Shown: positions 36,424 through 45,671 of the stretch, one piece after another
Numbering within the stretch: the stretch's first letter is position 1
Layout of the letters: each line of letters begins with the position of its first letter
Assembly (NCBI RefSeq): GCF_002000125.1
Contig: NZ_MLHH01000003.1
Span: 1-64,000 of the forward strand
Origin: Rodentibacter heidelbergensis
Lineage (GTDB): Bacteria > Pseudomonadota > Gammaproteobacteria > Enterobacterales > Pasteurellaceae
Direction: 5' to 3'
Length of the DNA: 64,000 nt
Position numbers and translations under genes: made by a program
Notes under the pieces: generated by a model
Told to the model about the DNA's origin: nothing
The model's input: the letters and a program-made list of their open reading frames with translations, nothing else
Database searches by the model: none

Positions 36424-39159
36424 ATGCGAAAGGGTCGCCGTTGCGCTGTATTGGCGTTGATGCTTTTAATTGGGGTAATTTCTTTGCCGTGGTGGATTTC
36501 ACCAAAGCAGATTGAACAGGCGATAAATTATTTCCTCCCCTCGGATTATTCTGTGCAACTTGCCGATAATTGGAAGATAAATACCCAAGGTTTCAGCCTC
36601 CCTCGGTTACAAGTCAATTCAGAAAAATGTACGCTGGCCGATCTCTATGATATTCAGCTTGAGGGTTGGCTTTCTCCCCATTTAGTGGTGGAAAAAGCGG
36701 TGGTTGATTATGCCTGTATTCAGGCAATGCCTGCAAATCATGATAAAACACCGATAAAATTGACCGCACTTTTTGCCACCATCCCCACCTTTGAAATGCA
36801 GGTGAAGCAATTTCAACTCTCAAAGGCAAGTGTTCTTGTTCCCTCCATGTTTCAAGATATTCTCAATGCCGATATTTCCGCCACGGCAAATCGTCATGGG
36901 GATCAATTCCAACTCAATTTATCCGCCCAAAATGACAAAGGATTCGCATTACAACATCAATCTACCCTTTTCCCTCAAGATAATCAGTTTATTTGGCAGG
37001 GAACACTCCATTACCAAGCGGAAGAAAACCAAGCTTATCAGTCCCATTTTACTGTTCAATTAAATGATGAAATTCAACAATTACAGCCTAAAGGCGAGAT
37101 AGCCCTCAGCTGGCAAAATCCTCATTTTTCCGTCAATCACGGCGAGGCCACCTTATCTTGGGAAGGGGAAAATGGTGTGATTAAAGCACAAGATCTCACA
37201 AGAAATTCGCCATTATTAGACGTTCCCTTTATTTTTACTCAAAACGGACTGGAGATTTCATGGGGAACCTTCTATTGGACCTTTGATGGTTATCAACCCA
37301 TTAAAGGATTTTTCGGCTTGTCATTACACAGGCCACAAAAAGGTTGGCTTCCCTTAGGGATTGACACCAATATCATCGTACAAACCTTTGGTGAATATGG
37401 TAAAGGCGAAATCGTCATATCCGGTGAAAATGGCGAAATTGGCGGGGGAGAAAAGCAAGATCAGATCCGCTTTAATTTAAAAACCCGTGGTGATTTACGC
37501 TATAACAATACGGTGGCTCACACCAATTTAACCTATCATCTCGGCGGCACCTTCGATGATCCTTTACTTCGCTTTAATAGCGGATCTATTTTTAAAATGG
37601 ATAATCAACAGCAGGATTCAAACATTCACCTACGGCTGCCTTTAGATAATGTACAAATCACCCAATATGGATTGGACGGTCGATTGCTGGCGACATTACA
37701 AGGCAACACCGCACAATTTTCCAATATTGATCTTACGCTTGATGGACAAGCGGACGAATTTATTGCCGGGATTAAAACCGTATTTGAATTACAAGATCCT
37801 CAACAAAAATTACAAAATACAGAAAAAAAGGCCAATAACCGATGGGATTGGACAATTAAGGGTAATGCTTATTGGCATACCCTAAAAACCCCAATCAACC
37901 TGCAAGGGGTGGGATTTTGGCAAGGCCATTATATTGAACTTAATCAACTCACCGCCTCTTCAAATAAGGTGAATACCAACGGTGTGAGTATGGCGCCCCT
38001 TTCTTTGCAGCTGAAAGATCGCCTACGCTGGGATTATGAAAAATCCCATATTCGTGGTTTATTACAAGCCAAAACCGATTGGATTGCCTTTGATTATGGC
38101 GGACGTTTTAACAAACCTGTTTTTGGTGTTGGTATTGATGGCGAAAGCATTGGGCGTTTTAACGTAGCAGGCGATTTAAAAGCCGGCTCCCTTGGCCCGA
38201 TTGATTTACTCGCCCGCTATGAAAATCAAACCCTGAAAGGGGAAATCAGCTGGAAAAAACAATCCGCTAAGGTTTTCCAATCCCTTTTTCCTCAGCAATG
38301 GGGCTGGTTAATTCATCGGGGAGAAATCAAAGGCACGGGCAATTTTCATATTGATCAGGAAGGGATCGGTATGCAGGGGAATTTACATCTGCATAACGCG
38401 AATATTTCCTTTCCGGACGGAGAAATTGAAGATTTAGAAATTGCCTTTCCCCTCAATTACCAACAAAACCGCCTACAAAATTCAAGGAAAAACCCTATTA
38501 AGGTTTCCATTCGTAATATGAGAAAAGGGGAATTATTCCTCACCAATGGCGAATTTCAGCTATCCGGTCGCTATCCTTATAGTGCGAAAACACCGCTTAC
38601 CTTGAGCAAAATGAAAATCGGTCTATTTGGTGGAGAATTAACCCTTGATAAACTCAATTTTCCACAAAATGAAATTGCCACCATTAAATTACATCGCATT
38701 GATCTAAGCCAACTGATGGCAATGGCACAATATCATCAAGTCCATTTAACCGGGCGAATGAATGCCACACTTCCCTTTTGGCTGAATCATCCCGCTTGCC
38801 TGATTTGCAATGGCAGGTTACAGCAAAGTGATAAAATGCGGATAAAATTGGACGATGAAGTGGTAAACGGATTAAAAAAAGGGGGCTGGACTGAAAGCCT
38901 GATTGTGGATTTATTAAAAGAAATGGAACTTGAAGAGGCTTATGCCGCTCTGAACCTCGCCGCTAACGGGCAAATGAATTTACAGGCTACAATCAAAGGA
39001 TTTAATGTGAATACCCCTACGCACCACCCCATCACATTAAATTATCATCATCAAGAAAATATGTTTGAACTGTGGAATATGATTGACTACGGTGCACAAT
39101 TTGAACAAAATTTACAGTATCGACTTTATCAACACTTAGAACATGAAAAAACTCCTTAA
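36424..39159 (+). CDS. ydbH: AsmA-like intermembrane lipid transport protein YdbH
   Basis: 911 aa. One N-terminal membrane anchor (basic MRKGRRC then ALMLLIGVISLPWW), followed by a very long beta-rich periplasmic body typical of bridge-like AsmA/TamB proteins. In E. coli YdbH, with TamB and YhdP, carries phospholipids to the outer membrane, and needs the outer-membrane lipoprotein YnbE. The next gene, overlapping by 17 bases, is ynbE, which supports the call. GAGGAAAT leads the start; a USS core is at 36763. Confidence 0.85.
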   Translation: MRKGRRCAVLALMLLIGVISLPWWISPKQIEQAINYFLPSDYSVQLADNWKINTQGFSLPRLQVNSEKCTLADLYDIQLEGWLSPHLVVEKAVVDYACIQAMPANHDKTPIKLTALFATIPTFEMQVKQFQLSKASVLVPSMFQDILNADISATANRHGDQFQLNLSAQNDKGFALQHQSTLFPQDNQFIWQGTLHYQAEENQAYQSHFTVQLNDEIQQLQPKGEIALSWQNPHFSVNHGEATLSWEGENGVIKAQDLTRNSPLLDVPFIFTQNGLEISWGTFYWTFDGYQPIKGFFGLSLHRPQKGWLPLGIDTNIIVQTFGEYGKGEIVISGENGEIGGGEKQDQIRFNLKTRGDLRYNNTVAHTNLTYHLGGTFDDPLLRFNSGSIFKMDNQQQDSNIHLRLPLDNVQITQYGLDGRLLATLQGNTAQFSNIDLTLDGQADEFIAGIKTVFELQDPQQKLQNTEKKANNRWDWTIKGNAYWHTLKTPINLQGVGFWQGHYIELNQLTASSNKVNTNGVSMAPLSLQLKDRLRWDYEKSHIRGLLQAKTDWIAFDYGGRFNKPVFGVGIDGESIGRFNVAGDLKAGSLGPIDLLARYENQTLKGEISWKKQSAKVFQSLFPQQWGWLIHRGEIKGTGNFHIDQEGIGMQGNLHLHNANISFPDGEIEDLEIAFPLNYQQNRLQNSRKNPIKVSIRNMRKGELFLTNGEFQLSGRYPYSAKTPLTLSKMKIGLFGGELTLDKLNFPQNEIATIKLHRIDLSQLMAMAQYHQVHLTGRMNATLPFWLNHPACLICNGRLQQSDKMRIKLDDEVVNGLKKGGWTESLIVDLLKEMELEEAYAALNLAANGQMNLQATIKGFNVNTPTHHPITLNYHHQENMFELWNMIDYGAQFEQNLQYRLYQHLEHEKTP

Positions 39160-39337
39160 AAATCGACCGCACTTTTTTATGGCTTTATTTTCCCTTAACT
39201 TATTAGCGGGCTGTACACCGACTATTCAACTGGATACGCCCAAAGAAGGGATCACTATCAATATGAATGTGGTGGTCGATCACAATATTCATGTGACAAT
39301 GGACGAAAAAGCCAAAGCGGCCATAGAAAATAAATAG
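39143..39337 (+). CDS. ynbE: YnbE-family outer-membrane lipoprotein
   Basis: 64 aa lipoprotein: signal peptide FMALFSLNLLAGC with lipidation at Cys about 24, then TPTIQLDTPKEGITINMNVVVDHNIHV, which is the YnbE core; it augments the C-terminal beta-strands of YdbH to complete a bridge to the outer membrane in E. coli. Starts 17 bases inside ydbH. The third E. coli gene, ydbL, does not follow: a terminator and an opposing gene come next. Confidence 0.85.
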   Translation: MKKLLKNRPHFFMALFSLNLLAGCTPTIQLDTPKEGITINMNVVVDHNIHVTMDEKAKAAIENK

Positions 39338-39352
39338 AAAATAAAAAATAGA

Positions 39353-39394
39353 GAGAAAATAAATGGCTTACTTTTGTAAGCCATTTATTTTCTC
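39353..39394. terminator. Perfect 19-bp hairpin between ynbE and the DsrE gene
   Basis: Arms 39353-39371 and 39376-39394 are exact complements (GAGAAAATAAATGGCTTAC and partner) around a TTTT loop. It sits 15 bases after the ynbE stop and 1 base past the opposing gene's stop, so it can end both transcripts. Confidence 0.85.
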
Positions 39395-39395
39395 G

Positions 39396-39752
39396 CTAGA
39401 AATTCAGCACTTTATCTGCCTCAACTGTCCAATCGGCAAGCTCAACCAATGTGCCGATTTCCACCCCTTCCGCCAAAGGTAAATCCGTGATCCCCCGTGC
39501 GTTAGTACAGGTTTTGCAAAGTTTTACCACCGCACCTTGTGCTGTTAGAATTTCCAGCATTTGTTGTAAATGATAGCCTTCTGCCGGATTTTGTTTCGCT
39601 AACCCACCACTCACCGCATCAGACATTAAAAATAACTTCAAATTGACCGCACTTTTATGCTGTTCCTGCAATTGTAATGCCAAGCGTAACGCACTGAAAA
39701 AATGCTCATCACCATAAGGTGAGGAATGAATAATAAAAAGAATGTTTTGCAT
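39396..39752 (-). CDS. DsrE/YchN-family protein
   Basis: 118 aa from the ATG at 39752 with AGAGGAC in front; a longer frame reaching 39857 would run into the permease gene and is not supported. MQNILFIIHSSPYGDEHFFSALRLALQLQEQ is the DsrE/YchN start; KLFLMSDAVSGGLAKQNP and LKCTNARG-type KTCTNARGIT (Cys near 83 and 86) follow. Members form hexamers and are linked to sulfur-relay chemistry; the exact role is not known. It lies 56 bases downstream of the permease gene on the same strand. Confidence 0.8.
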   Translation of the reverse strand: MQNILFIIHSSPYGDEHFFSALRLALQLQEQHKSAVNLKLFLMSDAVSGGLAKQNPAEGYHLQQMLEILTAQGAVVKLCKTCTNARGITDLPLAEGVEIGTLVELADWTVEADKVLNF

Positions 39753-39808
39753 AATATGTCCTCTTCTCTTTAAATGTGAAAAGGGCGAACTTTCGATCGC
39801 CCATAAAA

Positions 39809-41104
39809 TTATCCCACCCAAACAAATTTCGCAATAAATAAAAGGGAAACCACCCAAACCGGGGCGTTGATTTCTTTAATGCGGCCGGTGCAGGCTTTCA
39901 TAATACAATAGCTGATAAAGCCAAAGGCGATGCCTTCTGTGATGGAGTAAGTGAAAGGCATCATCGCCGCAGTGATAAATGCCGGAGTGGCCTCCGTTAA
40001 ATCATCCCATGACACACGAATAAGGCTGGATGCCATTAAAATCCCCACATAAACCAATGCACCGGCCGTGGCATAAGTTGGCACAACAGCAGTGAGCGGC
40101 GAGAAAAAAATCGTCAGTAAAAATAGCACACCCACGGTCACCGCCGTTAAACCGGTACGCCCGCCCACAGAAACGCCTGCCCCACTTTCAATATAAGTAC
40201 TGATAGCTGAAGTTCCGATATAGGAACCGCCCACGGCACTCATACTATCCACCAGTAAGGCTTGTTTCATTTTAGGAAAGCGACCTTGTTCGTCACTAAT
40301 GCCGGCTTTATCGGTGACGCCTAATAAAGTACCGGAAGAATCGAATAAATTGACTAATAAAAATGAAAAAATAATGCCAAGCAATGCGGTGTCTAACGCA
40401 CCGGCAATATCCACTTTACCCACCACCGTATCTAATGCCGGGGGCAGAGAAATAATGCCATTAAACATCACATTATCATCTAACCAAAGGGCAAGCCCGG
40501 TGACCACTGCAATAGAGATCAATACCCCTGAAAAAATATTGCGGGCAGCTAATACCACAATAATAAAAAAGCCCAATACACCCAGTAGCACTTTAGGATC
40601 GTGTAAATCCCCCAGTGCCACTAATGTGGCAGGGTTGGCGACCACCAATCCCATATTTTTAAAACCAATTAATGCGATAAAAAAGCCAATTCCCGCACCA
40701 ATTCCCACACGAATACTCAAAGGGATAGAGGCCATTAGCCAATAACGCACTTGCAACAGGGTAAGCACCAATAATCCGACCGATCCCCAGAAAATCGTCC
40801 CCATGCCAATTTCCCATGAGTAGCCTAATTTGCCTACAACCACATAAGCAAAAAAAGCATTCAACCCCATTGCCGGTGCAAGGGCGATAGGCAGATTACT
40901 GAATAACCCCATCGCCATTGTCCCTATACCAGCAATTAAACAGGTCGTCACAAACACCACTTGTTTGTCCATACCGGCATCGCCTAATATGGATGGGTTG
41001 ACAAAGACAATATAAACCATGGTAAAAAAGGTGGTGATCCCGGCGATAATTTCGGTTTTCGGGTTCGACCCTTTTTCACGCAATTTGAAAAGTCGTTCTA
41101 ACAT
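39809..41104 (-). CDS. NCS2 (AzgA-type) purine permease
   Basis: 431 aa, about 13-14 transmembrane segments. AzgA subfamily signs: ALAPAMGLNAFFAYVV near 73-88, the substrate motif LFDSSGTLLGVTDKAG near 255-270, and GTSAISTYIESGAGVSVGGRTG near 297-318. Related E. coli proteins AdeP/AdeQ and GhxP/GhxQ move adenine or guanine/hypoxanthine with protons; the residues visible do not decide which. Lies 16 bases after usg on the same strand, so likely co-transcribed. Confidence 0.88.
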   Translation of the reverse strand: MLERLFKLREKGSNPKTEIIAGITTFFTMVYIVFVNPSILGDAGMDKQVVFVTTCLIAGIGTMAMGLFSNLPIALAPAMGLNAFFAYVVVGKLGYSWEIGMGTIFWGSVGLLVLTLLQVRYWLMASIPLSIRVGIGAGIGFFIALIGFKNMGLVVANPATLVALGDLHDPKVLLGVLGFFIIVVLAARNIFSGVLISIAVVTGLALWLDDNVMFNGIISLPPALDTVVGKVDIAGALDTALLGIIFSFLLVNLFDSSGTLLGVTDKAGISDEQGRFPKMKQALLVDSMSAVGGSYIGTSAISTYIESGAGVSVGGRTGLTAVTVGVLFLLTIFFSPLTAVVPTYATAGALVYVGILMASSLIRVSWDDLTEATPAFITAAMMPFTYSITEGIAFGFISYCIMKACTGRIKEINAPVWVVSLLFIAKFVWVG

Positions 41105-41120
41105 AGTTGTTCCTTAAAAA

Positions 41121-42074
41121 TTAATAACCTTGATGATAAATGGCTTCTAATAACTTCACTGAAAGCTGTGCGAGATGAAAACGTTGATCATCGCCTACCG
41201 TCCAAAATTCAATCCCATTTTCCACCGCATTGACTTGGCTGATATGCAGTTTCACCTGGGAAATCTCACTCTCAATCTCACCACTTATCACGGGCGTGAT
41301 AAGCTTTTCATGATACTGTACGAATTCGCTTTCTTGAGGTTGGAAATCGATCTCATAATCTGAAAGTGCGGTCACTTTTTGTGCCATACCATAAAATACC
41401 GGTACTTGAACAGCATGAAATACCACGCTATCGATTTGAGGGAAAATTTTTCTAAATTGCTGTGATAACGATGAGCTATGCTGCGGATGAACATCGAATG
41501 CCAAGCGGGTTTCCGTTTCCTCCAAGGGAATACCATTAAGCAATCGTGCCGTTTGCCCTGCAAGCTTTGTCACCGTTTCGGCGTTCTGATAGGAAGCAGG
41601 AAGTAACGAAGTAGCAAAAATACCTGTAAGCTGGCCGGTTTGTAATAAAGGATAAACCGCTAAAGCCAGTTGGCTAACTTGAGGATCCGGTAAGCTCACA
41701 ATATGACGTTGTCTTAATTCAACAAGATCCACTTCGTTAATACTTGGCACCACTACCGGCACATCAGAAAGCGTACTACAAACCCCTTTCATATCAATAA
41801 CAATGCAACCCTGCTCTGCGGCATCGGCGATATGGGCGGCCTGCTCCACAGCGCCTGCGAAAAAGAGATAATCCACCTCACGCCAATCCATTTCCGTTGG
41901 AGAACATTGTGCAACAGCTTTATTTTTAAAACGAATGCCTTGTTCTTCTTCAAAAGGATAAATTTCTACAATCAATAATTTTTCAATTGCCAGTTCGCTT
42001 TTTTCAAGGGTTTCGGCAATTTTCTCACACAATTCAAATTCTGCCGCAATGGCAATATTTAGGCTTGCATCCAT
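41121..42074 (-). CDS. usg: USG-1 protein (aspartate-semialdehyde dehydrogenase paralogue)
   Basis: 317 aa, aspartate-semialdehyde dehydrogenase fold: a Rossmann start ([20 protein letters not shown]), then a dimerisation domain with [12 protein letters not shown] and [17 protein letters not shown]. The active-site Cys of true dehydrogenases is missing: where SNPNCTT-like sequence is expected, near residue 130, the protein has [14 protein letters not shown]. This matches E. coli Usg, a non-catalytic paralogue of unknown role. Precedes the purine permease. Confidence 0.82.
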   Translation of the reverse strand: MDASLNIAIAAEFELCEKIAETLEKSELAIEKLLIVEIYPFEEEQGIRFKNKAVAQCSPTEMDWREVDYLFFAGAVEQAAHIADAAEQGCIVIDMKGVCSTLSDVPVVVPSINEVDLVELRQRHIVSLPDPQVSQLALAVYPLLQTGQLTGIFATSLLPASYQNAETVTKLAGQTARLLNGIPLEETETRLAFDVHPQHSSSLSQQFRKIFPQIDSVVFHAVQVPVFYGMAQKVTALSDYEIDFQPQESEFVQYHEKLITPVISGEIESEISQVKLHISQVNAVENGIEFWTVGDDQRFHLAQLSVKLLEAIYHQGY

Positions 42075-42131
42075 TTTTTTCTCCGCTATAAAATAAGCGA
42101 TCCATTCTACAAAAAAAGGGATAGAAATAAA

Positions 42132-42608
42132 ATGACACCGGCAATTGATTTACTTAAAAAACAGAAAATTCCTTTTATTCTTCACACCTATGATCACGAT
42201 CCTAACAATACCCATTTTGGTGATGAGGCGGCGGAAAAACTGGGAATTGATCCACATCGTTCTTTCAAAACCTTACTGGTGGCGGAAAACGGTGATCAAA
42301 AGAAACTTGCCTGTTTTGTTTTACCGACTGCCAATATGCTCAACCTGAAAAAAGCTGCCAAAGCCATTGGGGCTAAAAAAGTGGAAATGGCAGATAAAGA
42401 TGTTGCTCAAAAAAGCACGGGATATTTAGTGGGGGGAATTAGCCCGCTCGGCCAAAAGAAACGGTTAAAAACAGTGATCCATTCAAGTGCACTCGACTTT
42501 GAAACGCTCTATGTTTCAGGGGGAAAACGAGGATTAAGTGTGGAACTCTCTGCAACGGATTTAGCGAAACTATTAGGTGCTGAATTTGTGGATATCGTGG
42601 ATGAATAA
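42132..42608 (+). CDS. ybaK: Cys-tRNA(Pro)/Cys-tRNA(Cys) deacylase YbaK
   Basis: 158 aa editing protein that hydrolyses Cys-tRNA(Pro) made by prolyl-tRNA synthetase. Family residues: [12 protein letters not shown] near 14-25, [11 protein letters not shown] near 47-57, the catalytic Lys region [19 protein letters not shown] near 73-91, and [14 protein letters not shown] near 98-111 with the GxxPx loop. The H. influenzae orthologue HI1434 has a known structure. Single gene, divergent from usg. Confidence 0.95.
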   Translation: MTPAIDLLKKQKIPFILHTYDHDPNNTHFGDEAAEKLGIDPHRSFKTLLVAENGDQKKLACFVLPTANMLNLKKAAKAIGAKKVEMADKDVAQKSTGYLVGGISPLGQKKRLKTVIHSSALDFETLYVSGGKRGLSVELSATDLAKLLGAEFVDIVDE

Positions 42609-42786
42609 CCCTAGCCTTCTTTGCCACCAAATAGCAAAATTGAATAAGCGAAAGAGAAGAAATCATACTACACCAAATATAAAAATGCCTTTCACAAGCA
42701 ACGTTGGAAAGGCATTAAGGAAAGCGATAAGACCAATCGGTTTGACATCATTAAAATATTGGTATTTTTGACCGCACTTTGATGGA

Positions 42787-43392
42787 TTAATCCCCCTGTT
42801 TTTTCGATTTTCTCCACTTCCAAACCAAAAACAGCGCCACTGCGGCGATAAGCACATAAATAACCATTTGTCCCCGTTGAATTTGCTCATGTAACCAATC
42901 TAAATTTTTGGCACCAAATTCCCCAAGATAAACCCAAATAGGCACGGAAATGATGGCGGCACAGAAATCAATAAAAACAAAACGGGTGTAGCTCACACGG
43001 CGTGTAATCCCTGAAACCATATAAATCGGTGCGCGTAATCCCGGTAAAAAACGGGCAATAAATAACACCCGATTGCCATATTGTGCAAATTTTTCACGCA
43101 CCATTTTTAAGCGTTTTAACGTCACGATTTTTCGCATTAAGCGAAAGCGTAAAATCTTTGTGCCATAGATGCGTCCAAGCCAATACATACAGGAATCGCC
43201 GGCTAAAACACCAAACATACTCACCAACAACATCATATGAACATTGATACTTTCAGGATAAAGCCCGGCGATAACGCCGCCTGAAACGAGGGTAATATCT
43301 TCAGGAATCGGCACACCAAAACCGCAGATAATTAAAACAAAAAGTACCGCCCAATAACCGTAATCAGTAAAAAAACTAATAAGAAATTCCAT
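42787..43392 (-). CDS. DedA-family membrane protein
   Basis: 201 aa from the ATG at 43392 (AGAGGC in front; a TTG at 43419 is less likely). DedA/VTT signatures: VPIPEDITLVSGGVIAGL near 31-48, the conserved Gly/Arg motif FIARFLPGLRAPIYMVSGITRR near 115-136, GDSCMYWLGRIYG near 64. Proteins of this family act as undecaprenyl-phosphate or phospholipid flippases/transporters; the substrate here is not determined. Single gene facing rplY. Confidence 0.9.
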   Translation of the reverse strand: MEFLISFFTDYGYWAVLFVLIICGFGVPIPEDITLVSGGVIAGLYPESINVHMMLLVSMFGVLAGDSCMYWLGRIYGTKILRFRLMRKIVTLKRLKMVREKFAQYGNRVLFIARFLPGLRAPIYMVSGITRRVSYTRFVFIDFCAAIISVPIWVYLGEFGAKNLDWLHEQIQRGQMVIYVLIAAVALFLVWKWRKSKKQGD

Positions 43393-43475
43393 TTGCCTCT
43401 GCTCTGTTAATTTTCTCAAAGGATAAAAACTGTGGGCTATTCTAATCTTTTCCTGTTCAATATCCTAGAAAAAGT

Positions 43476-43504
43476 TTGCCTTAATAATGGGGATCTTTTA
43501 TAAT
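43476..43504 (+). promoter_or_regulatory. rplY promoter
   Basis: TTGCCT (43476-43481), 17-bp spacer, consensus TATAAT (43499-43504). Predicted start near 43511, at the head of the structured leader. Confidence 0.8.
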
Positions 43505-43510
43505 CTGCGC

Positions 43511-43601
43511 CCTCAAAGTTTGGACTTTGAGCCAAGTTAGGAAAATTGCTGGGTCGCCTGCAATTTTTTAAGATTAAACATGATTTAAAGAGAACATTAA
43601 C
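43511..43601 (+). promoter_or_regulatory. Structured rplY leader, likely L25 autoregulatory element
   Basis: About 90 bases with two stems: CTCAAAG/CTTTGAG (43512-43518 with 43525-43531, TTTGGA loop) and AAAATTGC/GCAATTTT (43542-43549 with 43560-43567, ten-base loop). In E. coli and relatives, rplY translation is repressed by L25 binding its mRNA 5' leader. Two hairpins at this place fit such a leader; no detailed match to the known structure was made. Confidence 0.6.
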
Positions 43602-43889
43602 ATGGCATTTAAATTTAACGCTGAAGTTCGTTCAACGCAAGGTACGGGTGCGAGCCGCCGTCTGCGTCACAATGGTCAAATCCCTGCGATTGTTTACGGT
43701 GGTAAAGAAGCACCGGTTTCAATCATCTTAAACCACGATGAATTAAACAACGCACAAGTTCACGATACTTTCTATTCTGATGTGATCACCTTAGTGATTG
43801 ACGGTAAAGAAGTGGCGGTGAAAGTACAAGCAATGCAACGTCACCCGTTCAAACCAAAATTGGTTCACATTGACTTCAAACGTGTCTAA
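43602..43889 (+). CDS. rplY: 50S ribosomal protein L25
   Basis: 95 aa, the short 5S rRNA-binding form without the CTC C-terminal domain, as in E. coli. [20 protein letters not shown] start, [14 protein letters not shown] near 20-33 and [19 protein letters not shown] near 73-91. AAAGAGAAC precedes the ATG. Own promoter, leader and terminator. Confidence 0.97.
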   Translation: MAFKFNAEVRSTQGTGASRRLRHNGQIPAIVYGGKEAPVSIILNHDELNNAQVHDTFYSDVITLVIDGKEVAVKVQAMQRHPFKPKLVHIDFKRV

Positions 43890-43938
43890 TTAAAGGGGAA
43901 TGCCAAAATACGAAATTTTGGTTAGCCTAGTCAAAATA

Positions 43939-43965
43939 AACCCGCTGTTTTTAGCGGGTTTTTTG
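43939..43965 (+). terminator. Terminator after rplY
   Basis: AACCCGCT (43939-43946), GTTTTT loop, AGCGGGTT (43953-43960), then TTTTTG. Textbook intrinsic terminator 49 bases after the stop. In the rest of the gap to kdsD an imperfect repeat AATATCC/GGATATT (44082-44088 with 44102-44108) lies just before the kdsD start. Confidence 0.92.
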
Positions 43966-44129
43966 TTATTCAAAGCAAGTGTTTTCACCTCAATCCCCTA
44001 CTCTTATCCTACACAGGGTGTCATCGCTAATGAATATTAAATAGCCTATCAGATGAAATATTATACTTTTGTAAAATGATGAATATCCGTTAAAATTAGC
44101 GGGATATTAACCGCACTTTAGGAATATTC

Positions 44130-45065
44130 ATGAACTATCTGCAAATTGCACGAGATACCCTTTCCGTAGAAAGTCTTGCCCTCACTCAATTAAGCCAACG
44201 TTTAGATGAAAATTTCAACCAAATTGTTGAACTGATTTTGGCTTGTCAAGGGCGTCTTGTCATTGGGGGCATTGGTAAATCCGGTTTAATTGGTAAAAAA
44301 ATGGTCGCTACCTTTGCCTCCACCGGTACGCCAAGTTTTTTTCTTCACCCAACTGAGGCGTTTCATGGTGATTTGGGAATGCTCAAGCCAATTGATATTG
44401 TCATGCTGATTTCTTATAGCGGTGAAACCGATGATGTCAATAAACTCATTCCAAGTTTAAAAAACTTCGGTAATAAAATTATCGCCCTCACCAGCAATAA
44501 ACACTCAACCCTTGCCCGCCATGCGGATTATGTTCTAGATATTACGGTTGAGCGTGAAGTTTGCCCGAATAATCTTGCACCAACCACCTCGGCGCTGGTC
44601 ACCTTGGCATTAGGCGATGCCCTTGCGGTATCCCTTATCACGGCGAGAAATTTCCAACCTGCTGATTTTGCTAAATTTCATCCGGGTGGTAGCCTCGGTC
44701 GCCGCCTACTTTGCCGGGTAAAAGATCAAATGCAAACCCGCTTACCGATCGTTTCCCCTGAAACGAATTTCACTCATTGCTTAACCGTGATGAATGAGGG
44801 GCGAATGGGCGTGGCATTGGTGATGGAAAAGACACAATTAAAAGGCATCATCACCGATGGGGATATTCGCCGTGCTCTCACAGCCAATGGTGAAGCCACC
44901 CTGAAGAAAACCGCACAGGATTTTATGACAAGTTCACCAAAAACGATCAATCAAAACGAATTTTTAGCGAAAGCAGAAGATTTCATGAAAGAGAAAAAAA
45001 TTCATTCTCTTGTGGTGGTTGATGATGAAAACAACGTTGTCGGCTTAATCGAATTTTCAAGCTAA
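44130..45065 (+). CDS. kdsD: D-arabinose-5-phosphate isomerase (KdsD/KpsF family)
   Basis: Interconverts ribulose-5-phosphate and arabinose-5-phosphate, the first step of Kdo synthesis for LPS. 311 aa: SIS domain with GGIGKSGLIGKKMVATFASTGTPS near 46-69 and HPTEAFHGDLGM near 73-84, then two CBS domains (about 200-311). AGGAATATTC leads to the ATG. kdsC follows after nine bases, so the two Kdo enzymes form an operon. KpsF or GutQ forms are sequence-similar, but this context favours KdsD. Confidence 0.93.
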   Translation: MNYLQIARDTLSVESLALTQLSQRLDENFNQIVELILACQGRLVIGGIGKSGLIGKKMVATFASTGTPSFFLHPTEAFHGDLGMLKPIDIVMLISYSGETDDVNKLIPSLKNFGNKIIALTSNKHSTLARHADYVLDITVEREVCPNNLAPTTSALVTLALGDALAVSLITARNFQPADFAKFHPGGSLGRRLLCRVKDQMQTRLPIVSPETNFTHCLTVMNEGRMGVALVMEKTQLKGIITDGDIRRALTANGEATLKKTAQDFMTSSPKTINQNEFLAKAEDFMKEKKIHSLVVVDDENNVVGLIEFSS

Positions 45066-45074
45066 GGACAGCCC

Positions 45075-45617
45075 ATGCAACAAAAACTCAAAAAAATTAA
45101 ATTGGTGATTACCGATGTGGACGGGGTGCTTACTGATGGACTGCTCCACTATGACGCCCATGGCGAAGCTATTAAAAGCTTCCATGTGCGTGATGGTTTA
45201 GGCATTAAAATGTTAATGGAAGCGGGAATTCAAGTTGCGGTGCTTTCCGGTAGAGATTCGGCAATTTTACGCCGCCGCATTGCGGATCTTGGCATCAGCC
45301 TATTCTTTCTTGGTAAATTAGAAAAAGAAAGCGCCTGTTTTGAATTAATGAAACAAGCCGGTGTCACCCCTGAAGAAACCGCTTATATTGGCGATGATAG
45401 TGTAGATCTCCCTGCTTTTGCCGTCTGCGGGCTTTCTTTTGCGGTGGCTGATGCCCCTGTTTATGTAAAAAATACCTCCAACTATGTGCTTTCCCTCGGT
45501 GGGGGGAAAGGGGCATTTCGTGAAATGTCGGATATGATTTTAACCGCTCAAGGTAAATCGGCGGTCTTTGACAGTGCCCAAGGGTTTCTAAAATCCGTTA
45601 AAAATATGGCGCAATAA
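45075..45617 (+). CDS. kdsC: Kdo-8-phosphate phosphatase
   Basis: Small HAD phosphatase (180 aa, cap-less C0 type, tetrameric) releasing Kdo from Kdo-8-phosphate. Motif I DVDGVLTDG near 15-23, motif II VLSGRDS near 57-63, motif III Lys in GKLEKESAC, motif IV YIGDDSVDLPAF near 104-115. Follows kdsD directly. Confidence 0.96.
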   Translation: MQQKLKKIKLVITDVDGVLTDGLLHYDAHGEAIKSFHVRDGLGIKMLMEAGIQVAVLSGRDSAILRRRIADLGISLFFLGKLEKESACFELMKQAGVTPEETAYIGDDSVDLPAFAVCGLSFAVADAPVYVKNTSNYVLSLGGGKGAFREMSDMILTAQGKSAVFDSAQGFLKSVKNMAQ

Positions 45618-45631
45618 AATATTTCTTGGCT

Positions 45632-45659
45632 AAAAATCCCTCAAAACTGAGGGATTTTT
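45632..45659 (+). terminator. Terminator after kdsC
   Basis: AAAAATCCCTCA, AAAC loop, TGAGGGATTTTT. 12-bp symmetric stem with a U-run, usable from both sides; the opposing lipoprotein gene ends 13 bases later. Confidence 0.92.
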
Positions 45660-45671
45660 CTCATTATTTTC

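Noticed and set aside
40299-40745. A 148-residue reading frame antisense to the NCS2 permease
   Set aside because: Shadow frame of a membrane protein gene; no promoter, ribosome site or recognisable domain.
41121-42074. usg as a true aspartate-semialdehyde dehydrogenase (asd)
   Set aside because: The catalytic Cys motif is replaced by LPDPQ, so it is the non-catalytic USG-1 paralogue.
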